DNA of 64,000 nt from Flavobacterium luteolum (lineage in GTDB: Bacteria; Bacteroidota; Bacteroidia; Flavobacteriales; Flavobacteriaceae): positions 4,450,501 through 4,514,500 of the forward strand of contig NZ_CP114286.1 in NCBI RefSeq assembly GCF_027111275.1. Reading direction: 5' to 3'. A program made the translations under genes and the position numbers. The notes below the pieces were generated by a model. It was not told the origin of the DNA, did not search any database, and saw only the letters and a program-made list of their open reading frames with translations. Of the stretch, positions 45,290 through 54,571 are shown one piece after another. How positions within the stretch are numbered: position 1 is the stretch's first letter; every line of letters starts with the position of its first letter.

Positions 45290-46915
45290 ATGGGTCGATT
45301 ACTTTGCATATTTTTTATTCTCACCAATTTTTATATTTATCCACAATCTTCAACAAAAGAATGGATTGATAGTTTAAATACTATTGATAATCATGAGAAA
45401 AAAGTGGATTTAGCTCTCAAAATTGCTTCCAAGCTCCAGGATTCGGATTGGGAACGAGCCGTAAAATATATTGAATTGGCTGAAGCCGAGGCAAAAAAAA
45501 AAGAGAAAACTGATTTAACATTAGCGAAAGTTTATGCACAAGCAGCTCAAATCTACGATGCAAAAGATGTTATAGATATTACTTTGCAATATTATCTAAA
45601 AGCGTATGAAATTTACAAAAGCAATAATGTTGTAGACGAAATTGCTCGAGTAGAAAATAATCTTGCCATTGTTTATGCTAAAAGTAATAATGAAGAAAAA
45701 GCGCTTAAATATTTCCTGAAAGTATATCGTTATCAAAAATCTAAGAATGAGTCTGATAAGCTGGTAAAAATCTTAAACAACATTGGTACGACTTATCTGG
45801 GCAAAAGTGTAGATTCTTCACTCTATTATTATCATAAAGCCGATGCGATTGCAAGAACATTAAACAATAATACTTTAAAAGTTTATGTTTATACCAATTT
45901 GGCACGAGCTTATGGTTTAAAAAAAGATCATAAAAATGCCGATTTTTATTTTCAAAAAGCTTTTTCACTAATTGATACTCCAATCGACAATTCCTTAAAA
46001 GCATTTGCCTATGAGTCGCTTTCTGCTTACAATCTGGAGGAAAAAAAGCTAGATGAAGCAATTTTATATGCAAAGAAAGCTTTAGAATTGGATAAAGACA
46101 AAGCCTTTGGTTTTGCAAGCATGCGACTCAATAAGATGCTTTATGAAGCTTATTTGAGCAAACAGGATTATAAAAATGCGGTATATTATTTTCAGCAATA
46201 CAATAAAATCAGCGACAGCATTAATATTGAGCAGAAAGCGGTAAATCTGGAAAGAATAAGACTCGAACAAGATTATAAAGTGCGAAGCCAGATTAGAACT
46301 TTAGTCGAGGAGAAAACTAGGTTTAAATATTATGTTGTCGGGTTAATATTGATTATCGGAATTTTGATTTTGATTCTTTTGCTGATTCGTTATCGAAACC
46401 GAAATATTACCAATCAGCTGGAAAAGGAAAAGCTAAAAGCAAAAGAGCAGGAATTGAAACAAAGCCTTGAGGCCAAGAATATGGTTTTGGTTGGCAAAGC
46501 AATGTCAGAAATACATAGAACAGACAATATCAATGAAATCCTGACGGATCTTAAAAAAATCAAACTTAAAACACCAAATAAAGAATTACAGCAGGCAATT
46601 GATATTGTGTTAAAGCGTCTTGAAAAAGATTTGAATACCGATATCTGGCAAGAATTTGAAATTAGTTTTGAGCAGGTTCATAAATCATTCTTCGATAAAT
46701 TGACCATTGATTATCCTTTACTTACTCCAAAAGAGCGCCGCCTTTGCGCTTTGTTATATTTAGATTTAACAACAAAAGAAATTTCTCAAATTACAGGACA
46801 ATCGTTCAAGTCTATAGAAAATGCCCGAACCAGATTGCGTAAAAAGTTCGATTTGACCAACGAAAAAGTAAATCTTTCCACTTATCTCAACTCTTTTAAA
46901 ATAGAAAACATGTAA
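45290..46915 (+). CDS. Membrane-anchored TPR protein with LuxR-type helix-turn-helix
   Basis: A 541-residue regulator from ATG 45290, which gives a proper signal sequence (MGRLLCIFFILTNFYIYPQ). Periplasmic TPR repeats span about 40-330 (NNLAIVYAKSNNEEKALKYFLKVYRYQ, NNIGTTYLGK). A single transmembrane helix follows (YYVVGLILIIGILILILLLIRY, about 345-365), then a cytoplasmic coiled coil (LEKEKLKAKEQELKQSLEAKN) and a C-terminal LuxR/GerE-type HTH (LTPKERRLCALLYLDLTTKEISQITGQSFKSIENARTRLRKKF). This one-component layout is common in Bacteroidota. No kinase or receiver domain is present. Ligand and targets are unknown. Confidence 0.88.
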   Translation: MGRLLCIFFILTNFYIYPQSSTKEWIDSLNTIDNHEKKVDLALKIASKLQDSDWERAVKYIELAEAEAKKKEKTDLTLAKVYAQAAQIYDAKDVIDITLQYYLKAYEIYKSNNVVDEIARVENNLAIVYAKSNNEEKALKYFLKVYRYQKSKNESDKLVKILNNIGTTYLGKSVDSSLYYYHKADAIARTLNNNTLKVYVYTNLARAYGLKKDHKNADFYFQKAFSLIDTPIDNSLKAFAYESLSAYNLEEKKLDEAILYAKKALELDKDKAFGFASMRLNKMLYEAYLSKQDYKNAVYYFQQYNKISDSINIEQKAVNLERIRLEQDYKVRSQIRTLVEEKTRFKYYVVGLILIIGILILILLLIRYRNRNITNQLEKEKLKAKEQELKQSLEAKNMVLVGKAMSEIHRTDNINEILTDLKKIKLKTPNKELQQAIDIVLKRLEKDLNTDIWQEFEISFEQVHKSFFDKLTIDYPLLTPKERRLCALLYLDLTTKEISQITGQSFKSIENARTRLRKKFDLTNEKVNLSTYLNSFKIENM

Positions 46916-47077
46916 ATTAAACTTTAATATAACGTTTTGATTTTGTTAAGTTTAAAATGAAATGAGTGTTTTTTTGGTGATACATTTTTGCCTGCGAGTG
47001 TTTTTGCATTAGTCCTTTTTTTTTGAGCTTTACAGTTGCGTTCTACTTTTACCAAACGATTGTAATAAATACGTTTG

Positions 47078-47215
47078 ATGAATACCACAAAAAAAGAAGA
47101 ACCGAAGAAAAGCCTTGAAGAGCTTTTGGAAGAAACAAAAACAAAAAAGAGTGCGCTCTTAAAAATTCTACAAAAAATAACGAAAGCAAGTTCTAAGAAT
47201 CAACCGCCGAATTGA
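47078..47215 (+). CDS. Small Lys/Glu-rich ORF, 45 residues
   Basis: A 45-residue ORF (MNTTKKEEPKKSLEELLEE ... ASSKNQPPN) predicted to be a charged helix. Nothing recognisable by family. Its stop codon lies inside the hairpin at 47181-47234. TACGTTTG, a perfect -7-type box, directly abuts the start codon (47070-47077); if that promoter is real, the ORF would lie at or before the transcript 5' end and may not be translated. An alternative is that this region is simply the leader of the metalloprotease gene. Confidence 0.45.
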   Translation: MNTTKKEEPKKSLEELLEETKTKKSALLKILQKITKASSKNQPPN

Positions 47216-47240
47216 TTCTAAGGACTTGCTTTTGTGGTTT
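47181..47240 (+). terminator. 23-bp stem-loop upstream of the metalloprotease (terminator or attenuator)
   Basis: Bases 47181-47203 pair with 47212-47234 over 23 positions with three imperfect pairs and the loop CCGCCGAA, followed by a T-rich tail (TGGTTTTCTG). It ends the small ORF and stands 66 bases before the metalloprotease start, so it could terminate the former or attenuate the latter. Confidence 0.7.
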
Positions 47241-47299
47241 TCTGCGAACCCTTGTACCTATTAACTCGCAGCCTTAATACTAATTTTAAATTTAAAAAA

Positions 47300-50200
47300 A
47301 TGAACCAAATTTACTTTAAACCCAGGTATTTGTTTCTAGTGTTAGGTTTCTTGATCTGTTCCGTCGGGATGGCTCAGTCACCTTTGCCAAAAAACAAAAC
47401 ATCGAATGCGCAGACGGCCATACAATCGCCAAATGCCGTTCAGAAAAAGGATCAGGTTTCTCAGAAAACAACTGACCAAAGTCCTAATCAAGAAAATGAT
47501 TCTAATATACTTTTAGCTCAAAAAAGTATAAATGGAACCCCACTTTCGAAAGAAGAAACAGAAGCTGTTAATAAGCGTGTACAAACAAGCCAGAAACTTT
47601 TTGATAAAAGCTTAAGCAGTTCAACAGCTAAAAATGTTCAAACGGCTGACAGTACAAAAGTGAGATCTTTTGCAAAATCGTCTAATTTAACAGTTAGAAA
47701 TGTATTTGAAGTTAAAAAAGCAGATTTTGAATTGTCTAATGCAGACAAAATGCAGCTGAAATCGGTTTCAGATAAACATGGCAGAAGTTTGGCCACCTAT
47801 CAGCAGATGCATAATGCTGTTCCTGTTGAAGGTGCAATTTATAAAGTTAGAGATAATAAGAACAAAATTGAGGCATTTGGAAATATCAGTAAAAAATTGC
47901 CTGCAAACAGCAGTTATAAAGTAAATGCATCGGCGGCTTTACAAAATGCTCTAAATACTGTAAATGCTAAAGAATATGTTTGGCAGAGCAAAAAACTATC
48001 AGCTTTAGTTCATAAAAAAATCAGTAAAAAACCAGAGGGTGAATTGGTTTATGTAGGGCCAAATTTCTCTTCTCAATTAACAGAATATCACTTGGCTTGG
48101 AAATACGATATTTTCGCAACAAATCCGCAGTCAAGCCAGACTATTTATGTAGACGCCAATACGGGGAAAGTCATTTTAAAAATTGATTTAAGTAGAGACC
48201 TTCGTTCGACTTCTTCACCTTATGCAGACGGAAGAGCAGCTATCGGTAAAGGAAAAGCAAGATTTGCAGGAGATGTTACTTTTGGAACTACTCATTATGC
48301 AGACGGTTACAGATTGGAAACTTTAGAAGGAAAATACAAAGTGCCAATTTATACTTTAAACATGAATCACGCAGAGCACGCATCTGATGAAGTGCTTACA
48401 GAATATATCGATGAAGATAACAACTGGAATGATTTGTACAATAAGGACCACGATGAAGCGGCAATTGATATTCATTGGGGATTACAAAAGACTTTAAATT
48501 ATTACGAAGAAAAATTTAATCGTAATAGTGTAGATGATAAAGGAATGACCATTTTTGGTCTTGCGCACTTAGGAACTAATGTTCAGAATGCTTCTTGGAC
48601 AGGAGGTTGGGCTCAGTTTGGAGATGGAGACAAGCAGCCTTTTGTAAGTTTAGGAATTACTGGACATGAAATGACTCATGCCGTAACACAATTCTCTGCA
48701 GGATTAATTTATTTGGGAGAATCTGGAGCAATGAACGAATCTTTCAGTGATATTTTTGGAATTTCTATTGAGCTTTATGCTGGTAAAGATACTAAAAACG
48801 ATATCTGGATGCTGGGTGACGAATTGTACTCTCACGGAAGTTTGAGAAGTATGGCTAACCCAAAAGCAGCTGGTCAGCCAGATACTTATGGAGGAGAATT
48901 TTGGGCAAACCCTGCAAATAGCAGTTATGATAATGGCGGTGTACATCAGAACAGTGGAATTACCAATTATTGGTATTATCTTTTGGTTGAAGGTGGAGAA
49001 GGAGTGAATGACTTAAACAACAGTTACAGCGTAAAAGCTATTGGTTTAGAGAAAGCAGAGAAAATTGCTTATACTACGCTTACAGAATACTTATCACCAT
49101 CTTCCAACTTTATGGCAATGCGTCAGGCGAGTTTGATGGCAACAGAAGATTTGTACGGATTAGGTTCTGAAGAATACAAACAAGTAACTAATGCTTGGTA
49201 CGCTATTGGTGTTGGACCTGCTTACGGAGAAAAGCAGATACTTTTAGTTTCTTATGAAAACCCTTCTGTTCCATGTGGTCCATTAAAAGGAGAAGAGTCT
49301 TTTTATGTGAAAGTTAAAAATACAGGAAGCACTGTAATTAAGAGCGATGAGAATTTAAACTTCAAATTGAGAGCTATGGCAAGTGCTCTTGGAAGTTTAA
49401 TTACGTTTTATACCTATGATGGAAAAGTTGCTTTTGGCAGAGCCTTAAATCCAGGTGAAGAAGCAATTGTGGAATTAAAAAGTAAAATTCCATATCAGAC
49501 AGGAGGAGCAATAAACTACATAGAAGTAAAAGTAGATTTAGATCCTATAACCGAATTTGGAGCAAAAGAAGGTTACACTTTTATATCACAGATAGTTGTT
49601 CCGACAGCTCAAAAAGATTATGATCTTAAAGCAAAAGTATTAAGCATGCCGTATTATACAGGTGATGCACTTTCTTCAAATTATCAATCTTCAATTACGA
49701 TCTTTAATTTAGGGTGCGCGGCTATTCCGGCAGGAACAGTAATTAAAGTAGGTTATGCTGATACTACACCAGGAAGTACGACAATTTGGAAAGATGTTAC
49801 GTTGGCGGCAGATTTCAAAGGAAACTCAGAAATGACAATTGCTTTTGATAATACTATCGATTTATCTGGACTTGGTCTCCATACTTTTGAAGGATATGTA
49901 ACATTTGCTCAAGACCCAGATACGGCTAATAATAGTATTTTAAATGCGGCTTACAGCGGTATTGTAACACAGCTTCCTTATGTTGAAGGTTTTGAAAGAA
50001 CTCCTGGCGGATGGAATACAAGATCATTGAACGCAAGCAGTCAAACGTTTGTATTTCAAAATTATCCTGGATCTTTTAGAAACATAAAATCACAATACAA
50101 CTGGTCAACAGTAGATTTTAGAAGAAATGACAGAATGGCTCTTAATTCTGATTTTGTATTAGAATCTCCAATATTTGACTTTACTAATGTAGTATCTCCC

Positions 50201-53200
50201 TATATTGAATTTGATTTATATTATTTATTTCATGCAGGATATGACGGTTTAATCGTAGAGTATTCGGAAGATAAAGGTAAAAACTGGAAGAAAGTCGAAA
50301 ATGTAAATTATCCGTATACCGAACATTATGATGATACAGAAGGAGGCTGGTTTACAGCGGTTAATACGAATCTTAGAAAAGATCCTTATCAAATGCGACT
50401 GAATGATCTTGCTGGGAAAAAAGTAGCTATTCGTTTCCGTATCAGAACAGATGACTATAATGACGGTTTTTTAGGAGGATTTGTAGATAATATTCGTGTA
50501 AGCGATGCACCATACGATTTAGCACTGCTATCATCAAAACTAGAGGCTGGGAAATGTACTGTAGATAATAATAATGTTACAATAGTAAGTAAAATAAGCA
50601 ACAACTTCGCAACAACTAGCCAGCGCGTAAATATTACAACTAAAATTTTAGACGCCGCAAAAAATGAAGTTTTCTCAAAAACAGAATTGACTACTTTGAA
50701 TTTTACCAAATTTAGAGATACTATTAGTTTTTCTACATCAAATATTAGTTTAAAAACTGTTGGAACACATACAGTTTCTGTTTCAGTTTTTCCAGAAGAT
50801 ATGACTATGGATGTTAAACAAGGCAATAATGCTTTGACGTTTACTTATGATAATTGGAACAATGAAGACTTAAAAGTTTCTGTTCTTCCTTATAAAATGG
50901 ATTTTGAAGATGCTAGTAAATACAAAGGCTGGAGAACATCTGAAAATAATGGTTCTGCAGGATGGAATCACGGAGTTCTTACAGATTTAGGTTCTCCAGG
51001 CTGGTTTATTGCAGATCATACTAAGTTTATGGCGAGCAATGATGATAAATGTAATTGCGATGCAGGAAACGATATGCTGGTTTCGCCTGTATTTGATTTA
51101 ACAAATTACAAAACAGCACATTTAACTTTTGACGGTTTTGGTGATGGTCAGCACCTTTCAGATGGATATGTAAAAGTAAGTACTGATGGTGGTGAAACTT
51201 GGAAAGAAGTATTCCACATGCCTTATTATGGAGCTTGGTGGGAATATGGTGTAGATTTGACTGAATATGCAGGAAAATCTTGTGTAATGGTAGCATTCGT
51301 CCATAATGATAACGGATTTTTTGCAAATGGTTTTGCAGTAGATAACATCGAAATTAAAGAAACAAAATCGAATGTAAGATTGTCTAATCTAAGTGTTGCA
51401 GAAAATGTAAACGAAGATTCGGCTTCTCACGAATTTGTGGTAAGTGCTAGAAACTCTGCTTACCAGCCGATAAATAAAGTAACAGTTGAGTACCAAATTT
51501 CTCAAAACGGAACTGCTGTTGGAGCGCCAGTTTCTTTAGAGAGAAATGATGAAGTATTAGTTGGTCAGACAATTACCTATAAAATTGATGGTTTGCCAAA
51601 ATTGGCTGCAGGAAATTATGAAATTGCTGTAAAAGCATTTACGGCAGATGAACCAAAAGATCAGGCACAGGTAATAAAAGGCGTTTTTCAAGTTGTTGCA
51701 AACGCACCAGAATTAAATCTTGAAGATTTTTCAAATATGCCAGAAGGTTCTTTGTTTGGAGCTAAAGGATTTGTTTCAAGTTTAAGTGATGATAACTATC
51801 CATGGAGAGTCGTAACTACTCCAGATAATGCGAACTTGACCGTTCCTAAAAAAGACCATACAGGAGATTCTTCAACAAAAATGCTTTACAGTCAATTGGA
51901 GAATTTATCTTATTACGGAGAATTAATTTCGCCAATGTATAAATTGTCTCAAAGCGCTTCTGCAGTTGAATTTTATTATGCAATGCAGAGTAATGTTAAC
52001 GACATCTTATTGGTAGATATTAAAGCTGCAGGAGGAGAATGGACAGAATTATGGAGAAACAATAGAAAAGGAAGTTTTGTTGATACAGATTGGAAAAGAG
52101 CGGCATTAAACATTAGTAAATACAAAGGCAAATCGGTCATGTTCCGCTTCAGACATGCAAAAGCAGATGGATATTCTTATATGGTTTTAGACGATTTAAA
52201 AATCTTTAATGATGCCGTTACAGACGTGGCTATGGAGATTTTATCGCCAAAAGATGTTTGCGGAAGTCAAGAATATAAAGTAAAACTGTCAAATGAAGGA
52301 CAGATTGCGATTAAAGAAAACTCAATTCAGTTAAATTTAGAATATTTAAACACTTCAGAAGCTATTTCTGAAACTGTACAAGCAGGAATTCCTGTTGGAG
52401 GAAGCATTGAATATACCTTCAAAAAACAGCCAAAATTAGATGATAGTGCAGATTCTCACGTATTTAATTTTACAGCTAAATTAGAAGGTGATATTATTGA
52501 TCAAAATAATATTATTGAAAATTATACTTATCAGGGAGTTTCAGGTGATTTTAAATTGTTCGACAATGCATCAATTCATGGTTATGCCGGTAAAAGCATT
52601 TACATTAATGCTGAATCTAAATTATTAATGAATGAATTAGAAGCAGTTTCATACAAGTGGAATACAGGAGAAGCTACAAATGCTATCGAAGTAACTAAAC
52701 CTGGTGATTACATTGTTACAGCAGTTCTTGACAACGGATGTACATTAACAGAAAAAGTAACGGTAACATTCGACAATTTCGAATCTGATCTTCCAAGTGG
52801 TGACGTTTGTGGACCAGAAGTAGTTTTAAATCCGGGGAATTATGCTGCTTACGAATGGTTTGATGGTTCAACAGATCCAACTTTCACTGCAACAGAAAGC
52901 GGTGAATATTATGTAACAGTTTACAACGAACACGGATTAGGTAAAATTTTTACAACGACAATCAATGTTCTTGAGAATACAGTTCCAGAAATTCAGGCAT
53001 TAGAAGGAAACAAAATAACAGCTTCTGCTGATGCGGCAGGTTATCAGTGGTATTTGAACGGAAGACCTTTGCCAAATGCAACCGAAAAAATGGTTTCTAC
53101 AATTTGGGAAGGAAGCTATAGTCTTCAAGTAACAAATGCACACGGTTGTACAAATATGTCGGCTCCAATTGATTCTAAAGGTCTTCTTATTGGAAAACTG

Positions 53201-53440
53201 ACCAATTCTTTCAGAGTGTTCCCAAATCCTGCGGCAGACAATGTAAACATCTTCTTGGCTGAAAAAGCAGAAGGTCAAGCAGAAATGAAAATTTATTCTA
53301 TGGAAGGCAATGCAGTTTGGAGTAAAACCTATTCTGCTGTTCCGTCAAGCGTAAATGTAAGTCAGCTTACAACTGGAGTTTATATTCTAGATTGTACGGT
53401 ACAAGGTAAAAAGTACACGGCTAAGATTATTAAAAAGTAA
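47300..53440 (+). CDS. Large secreted M4 (thermolysin-like) metalloprotease with type A T9SS sorting domain
   Basis: A 2046-residue secreted protease. The ATG at 47300 gives a signal peptide (LGFLICSVGMAQ); an upstream GTG at 47234 would lie in the hairpin. A propeptide with FTP/PepSY features (about 110-315) precedes the M4 catalytic domain (about 350-650): zinc ligands His456 and His460 in GHEMTHAVT, catalytic Glu457, third ligand Glu480 in GAMNESFSDIFG, and later the HQNSGITNYWYY segment. Then come CARDB-like and three jelly-roll/MAM-like domains (such as ESPIFDFTNVVSPYIEFDLYY and SPVFDLTNYKTAHLTFDGFG), and a C-terminal type A sorting domain (FRVFPNPAADNVNIF ... YTAKIIKK). Most M4 enzymes are far shorter; the long tail suggests surface retention or substrate targeting. 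Confidence 0.95.
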   Translation: MNQIYFKPRYLFLVLGFLICSVGMAQSPLPKNKTSNAQTAIQSPNAVQKKDQVSQKTTDQSPNQENDSNILLAQKSINGTPLSKEETEAVNKRVQTSQKLFDKSLSSSTAKNVQTADSTKVRSFAKSSNLTVRNVFEVKKADFELSNADKMQLKSVSDKHGRSLATYQQMHNAVPVEGAIYKVRDNKNKIEAFGNISKKLPANSSYKVNASAALQNALNTVNAKEYVWQSKKLSALVHKKISKKPEGELVYVGPNFSSQLTEYHLAWKYDIFATNPQSSQTIYVDANTGKVILKIDLSRDLRSTSSPYADGRAAIGKGKARFAGDVTFGTTHYADGYRLETLEGKYKVPIYTLNMNHAEHASDEVLTEYIDEDNNWNDLYNKDHDEAAIDIHWGLQKTLNYYEEKFNRNSVDDKGMTIFGLAHLGTNVQNASWTGGWAQFGDGDKQPFVSLGITGHEMTHAVTQFSAGLIYLGESGAMNESFSDIFGISIELYAGKDTKNDIWMLGDELYSHGSLRSMANPKAAGQPDTYGGEFWANPANSSYDNGGVHQNSGITNYWYYLLVEGGEGVNDLNNSYSVKAIGLEKAEKIAYTTLTEYLSPSSNFMAMRQASLMATEDLYGLGSEEYKQVTNAWYAIGVGPAYGEKQILLVSYENPSVPCGPLKGEESFYVKVKNTGSTVIKSDENLNFKLRAMASALGSLITFYTYDGKVAFGRALNPGEEAIVELKSKIPYQTGGAINYIEVKVDLDPITEFGAKEGYTFISQIVVPTAQKDYDLKAKVLSMPYYTGDALSSNYQSSITIFNLGCAAIPAGTVIKVGYADTTPGSTTIWKDVTLAADFKGNSEMTIAFDNTIDLSGLGLHTFEGYVTFAQDPDTANNSILNAAYSGIVTQLPYVEGFERTPGGWNTRSLNASSQTFVFQNYPGSFRNIKSQYNWSTVDFRRNDRMALNSDFVLESPIFDFTNVVSPYIEFDLYYLFHAGYDGLIVEYSEDKGKNWKKVENVNYPYTEHYDDTEGGWFTAVNTNLRKDPYQMRLNDLAGKKVAIRFRIRTDDYNDGFLGGFVDNIRVSDAPYDLALLSSKLEAGKCTVDNNNVTIVSKISNNFATTSQRVNITTKILDAAKNEVFSKTELTTLNFTKFRDTISFSTSNISLKTVGTHTVSVSVFPEDMTMDVKQGNNALTFTYDNWNNEDLKVSVLPYKMDFEDASKYKGWRTSENNGSAGWNHGVLTDLGSPGWFIADHTKFMASNDDKCNCDAGNDMLVSPVFDLTNYKTAHLTFDGFGDGQHLSDGYVKVSTDGGETWKEVFHMPYYGAWWEYGVDLTEYAGKSCVMVAFVHNDNGFFANGFAVDNIEIKETKSNVRLSNLSVAENVNEDSASHEFVVSARNSAYQPINKVTVEYQISQNGTAVGAPVSLERNDEVLVGQTITYKIDGLPKLAAGNYEIAVKAFTADEPKDQAQVIKGVFQVVANAPELNLEDFSNMPEGSLFGAKGFVSSLSDDNYPWRVVTTPDNANLTVPKKDHTGDSSTKMLYSQLENLSYYGELISPMYKLSQSASAVEFYYAMQSNVNDILLVDIKAAGGEWTELWRNNRKGSFVDTDWKRAALNISKYKGKSVMFRFRHAKADGYSYMVLDDLKIFNDAVTDVAMEILSPKDVCGSQEYKVKLSNEGQIAIKENSIQLNLEYLNTSEAISETVQAGIPVGGSIEYTFKKQPKLDDSADSHVFNFTAKLEGDIIDQNNIIENYTYQGVSGDFKLFDNASIHGYAGKSIYINAESKLLMNELEAVSYKWNTGEATNAIEVTKPGDYIVTAVLDNGCTLTEKVTVTFDNFESDLPSGDVCGPEVVLNPGNYAAYEWFDGSTDPTFTATESGEYYVTVYNEHGLGKIFTTTINVLENTVPEIQALEGNKITASADAAGYQWYLNGRPLPNATEKMVSTIWEGSYSLQVTNAHGCTNMSAPIDSKGLLIGKLTNSFRVFPNPAADNVNIFLAEKAEGQAEMKIYSMEGNAVWSKTYSAVPSSVNVSQLTTGVYILDCTVQGKKYTAKIIKK

Positions 53441-53458
53441 CAAATTACAGATAGAAAC

Positions 53459-53481
53459 GGCAGTTCTCGCGTAGAACTGCC
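53459..53481 (+). terminator. Intergenic hairpin between protease and barrel genes
   Basis: GGCAGTTCT (53459-53467) pairs perfectly with AGAACTGCC (53473-53481) around a 5-base loop. The following CTTCTAAAA lacks a T-run, so read-through into the downstream gene is likely; it may protect the upstream mRNA. Confidence 0.6.
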
Positions 53482-53504
53482 CTTCTAAAAAACAAAAACA
53501 TACG

Positions 53505-54152
53505 ATGAAAAAATCAAAGCTGATAATTTGTGCACTAATGATGTGTGCAGGTGCAATGGCTCAAACCGAAAAGGTTAAACTGGGCGTAAAAGCAGGATTA
53601 AATGTTGCGAGCCTTACATTTGATGAAAATGAATTGAACTCATCTGCAAAAACAGGATTTACTGCCGGTTTAATGGCTGAAATTCCTTTGGCAAAAAACT
53701 TTTCAGTACAGCCAGAATTACTGTATAGTCAGCAGGGAATGAAATTATCTTATTCAGATCCAGAGGTTCAAAACTCGCATTATAAAAGCACTCTTGCCTT
53801 AAACTATTTAAACATTCCTGTAATGTTGAAGTATTATGTTGTAAAAGGTTTAAGTATTCAAGCAGGACCACAAGTTGGAATTTTACTAAAAGCAAACAAC
53901 AAATATCAGGACAACTTTTTGGGTTATGAGAATAGCGAAAAAATGAATTTGTCAGACTATTCAAATGGAGTAGATGCTTCTGTAAATTTCGGATTAGGGT
54001 ATCAGTTTAAAGACAGGTTTTATGCAGATGCAAGATATAATTTGTCTTATACCAATGTGTTTAAAGACGTAACAGCAAACACAAATTATATTATAAACAG
54101 CGATATGAAGAATAAAGTTTTTCAAATAACAATCGGTTATTTTTTTAATTAG
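53505..54152 (+). CDS. PorT-family outer membrane beta-barrel protein
   Basis: A 215-residue exported barrel of the PorT/OMP_b-brl_2 type. After the signal peptide (MCAGAMAQ) comes VKLGVKAGLNVASLTF, FTAGLMAEIPLAKNFSVQPELLYSQQGMKLSY, LNYLNIPVMLKYYVVKGLSIQAGPQVGILLKA and the closing FQITIGYFFN, all standard strands of this family. It lies 64 bases after the metalloprotease and probably shares its transcript. The role is unknown; PorT-like proteins are not necessarily part of the type IX machinery. Confidence 0.9.
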   Translation: MKKSKLIICALMMCAGAMAQTEKVKLGVKAGLNVASLTFDENELNSSAKTGFTAGLMAEIPLAKNFSVQPELLYSQQGMKLSYSDPEVQNSHYKSTLALNYLNIPVMLKYYVVKGLSIQAGPQVGILLKANNKYQDNFLGYENSEKMNLSDYSNGVDASVNFGLGYQFKDRFYADARYNLSYTNVFKDVTANTNYIINSDMKNKVFQITIGYFFN

Positions 54153-54175
54153 AGTTAGTAACCTTTATCACTGTT

Positions 54176-54206
54176 AAAAACCACTCTTTTTTAAGAGTGG
54201 TTTTTT
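54176..54206 (+). terminator. Rho-independent terminator
   Basis: AAAAACCACTCTT (54176-54188), a TTTT loop and AAGAGTGGTTTTT (54193-54205) form a perfect stem followed by T residues. It separates the protease/PorT transcript from the vitamin B12 operon. Confidence 0.93.
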
Positions 54207-54232
54207 GTTTTTTGCAAAAAATCAAATTCTAA

Positions 54233-54264
54233 CTTGCAGACACCATACCTGAGTTATATCTTTA
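54233..54264 (+). promoter_or_regulatory. Candidate promoter of the cobalamin operon
   Basis: CTTG (54233-54236), a 20-base spacer and TATCTTTA (54257-54264) match the -33/-7 pattern with one mismatch in each box. The predicted start near 54271 coincides with the 5' end of the riboswitch. Confidence 0.55.
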
Positions 54265-54270
54265 CCCCAG

Positions 54271-54446
54271 ATTTTGGTCTGCTTTTTCAAACCGAAAAAG
54301 CAGTTAAAAGGGAATCAGGTGCAAATCCTGAACAGACCCGCTACTGTAAGTTCTACACAAAGTCTTTAAACATTACCCATGCCATTGTTCCGTTTTGAGG
54401 GATGAGAAGGCCGTTTAAAGATAGAATAAGTCAGGAGACCTGCCAC
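54271..54446 (+). ncRNA. Cobalamin (adenosylcobalamin-type) riboswitch
   Basis: The conserved landmarks occur in order: AAAAGGGAATCAGGTGCAAA (from 54306), TCCTGAACAGACCCGCTACTG (54326-54346 region), and the B12-box-like AGTCAGGAGACCTGCC (54429-54444). The stem formed by GGTCTGCTTTTT and AAAAAGCAG precedes the core. The expression platform (54447-54568) holds two more hairpins, CCACGA/TCGTGG (54443-54472) and CCTGCTAT/ATAGCGGG near 54498-54516. Binding of B12 is expected to switch off the downstream transporter genes. Confidence 0.95.
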
Positions 54447-54571
54447 GATCACATAGTTTAAAACTTTCGTGGTATGAAGTTGATGACAAGAGAATAACCT
54501 GCTATTGCATAGCGGGATTACTACTGTTATATAATTACGGCATCACGCAAAGTTTATTTAATTAAATCGTG

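Noticed and set aside
47234..47299. GTG start giving a longer metalloprotease
   Set aside because: The extra 22 residues precede a good signal peptide and begin in the right arm of a hairpin; ATG 47300 is preferred.
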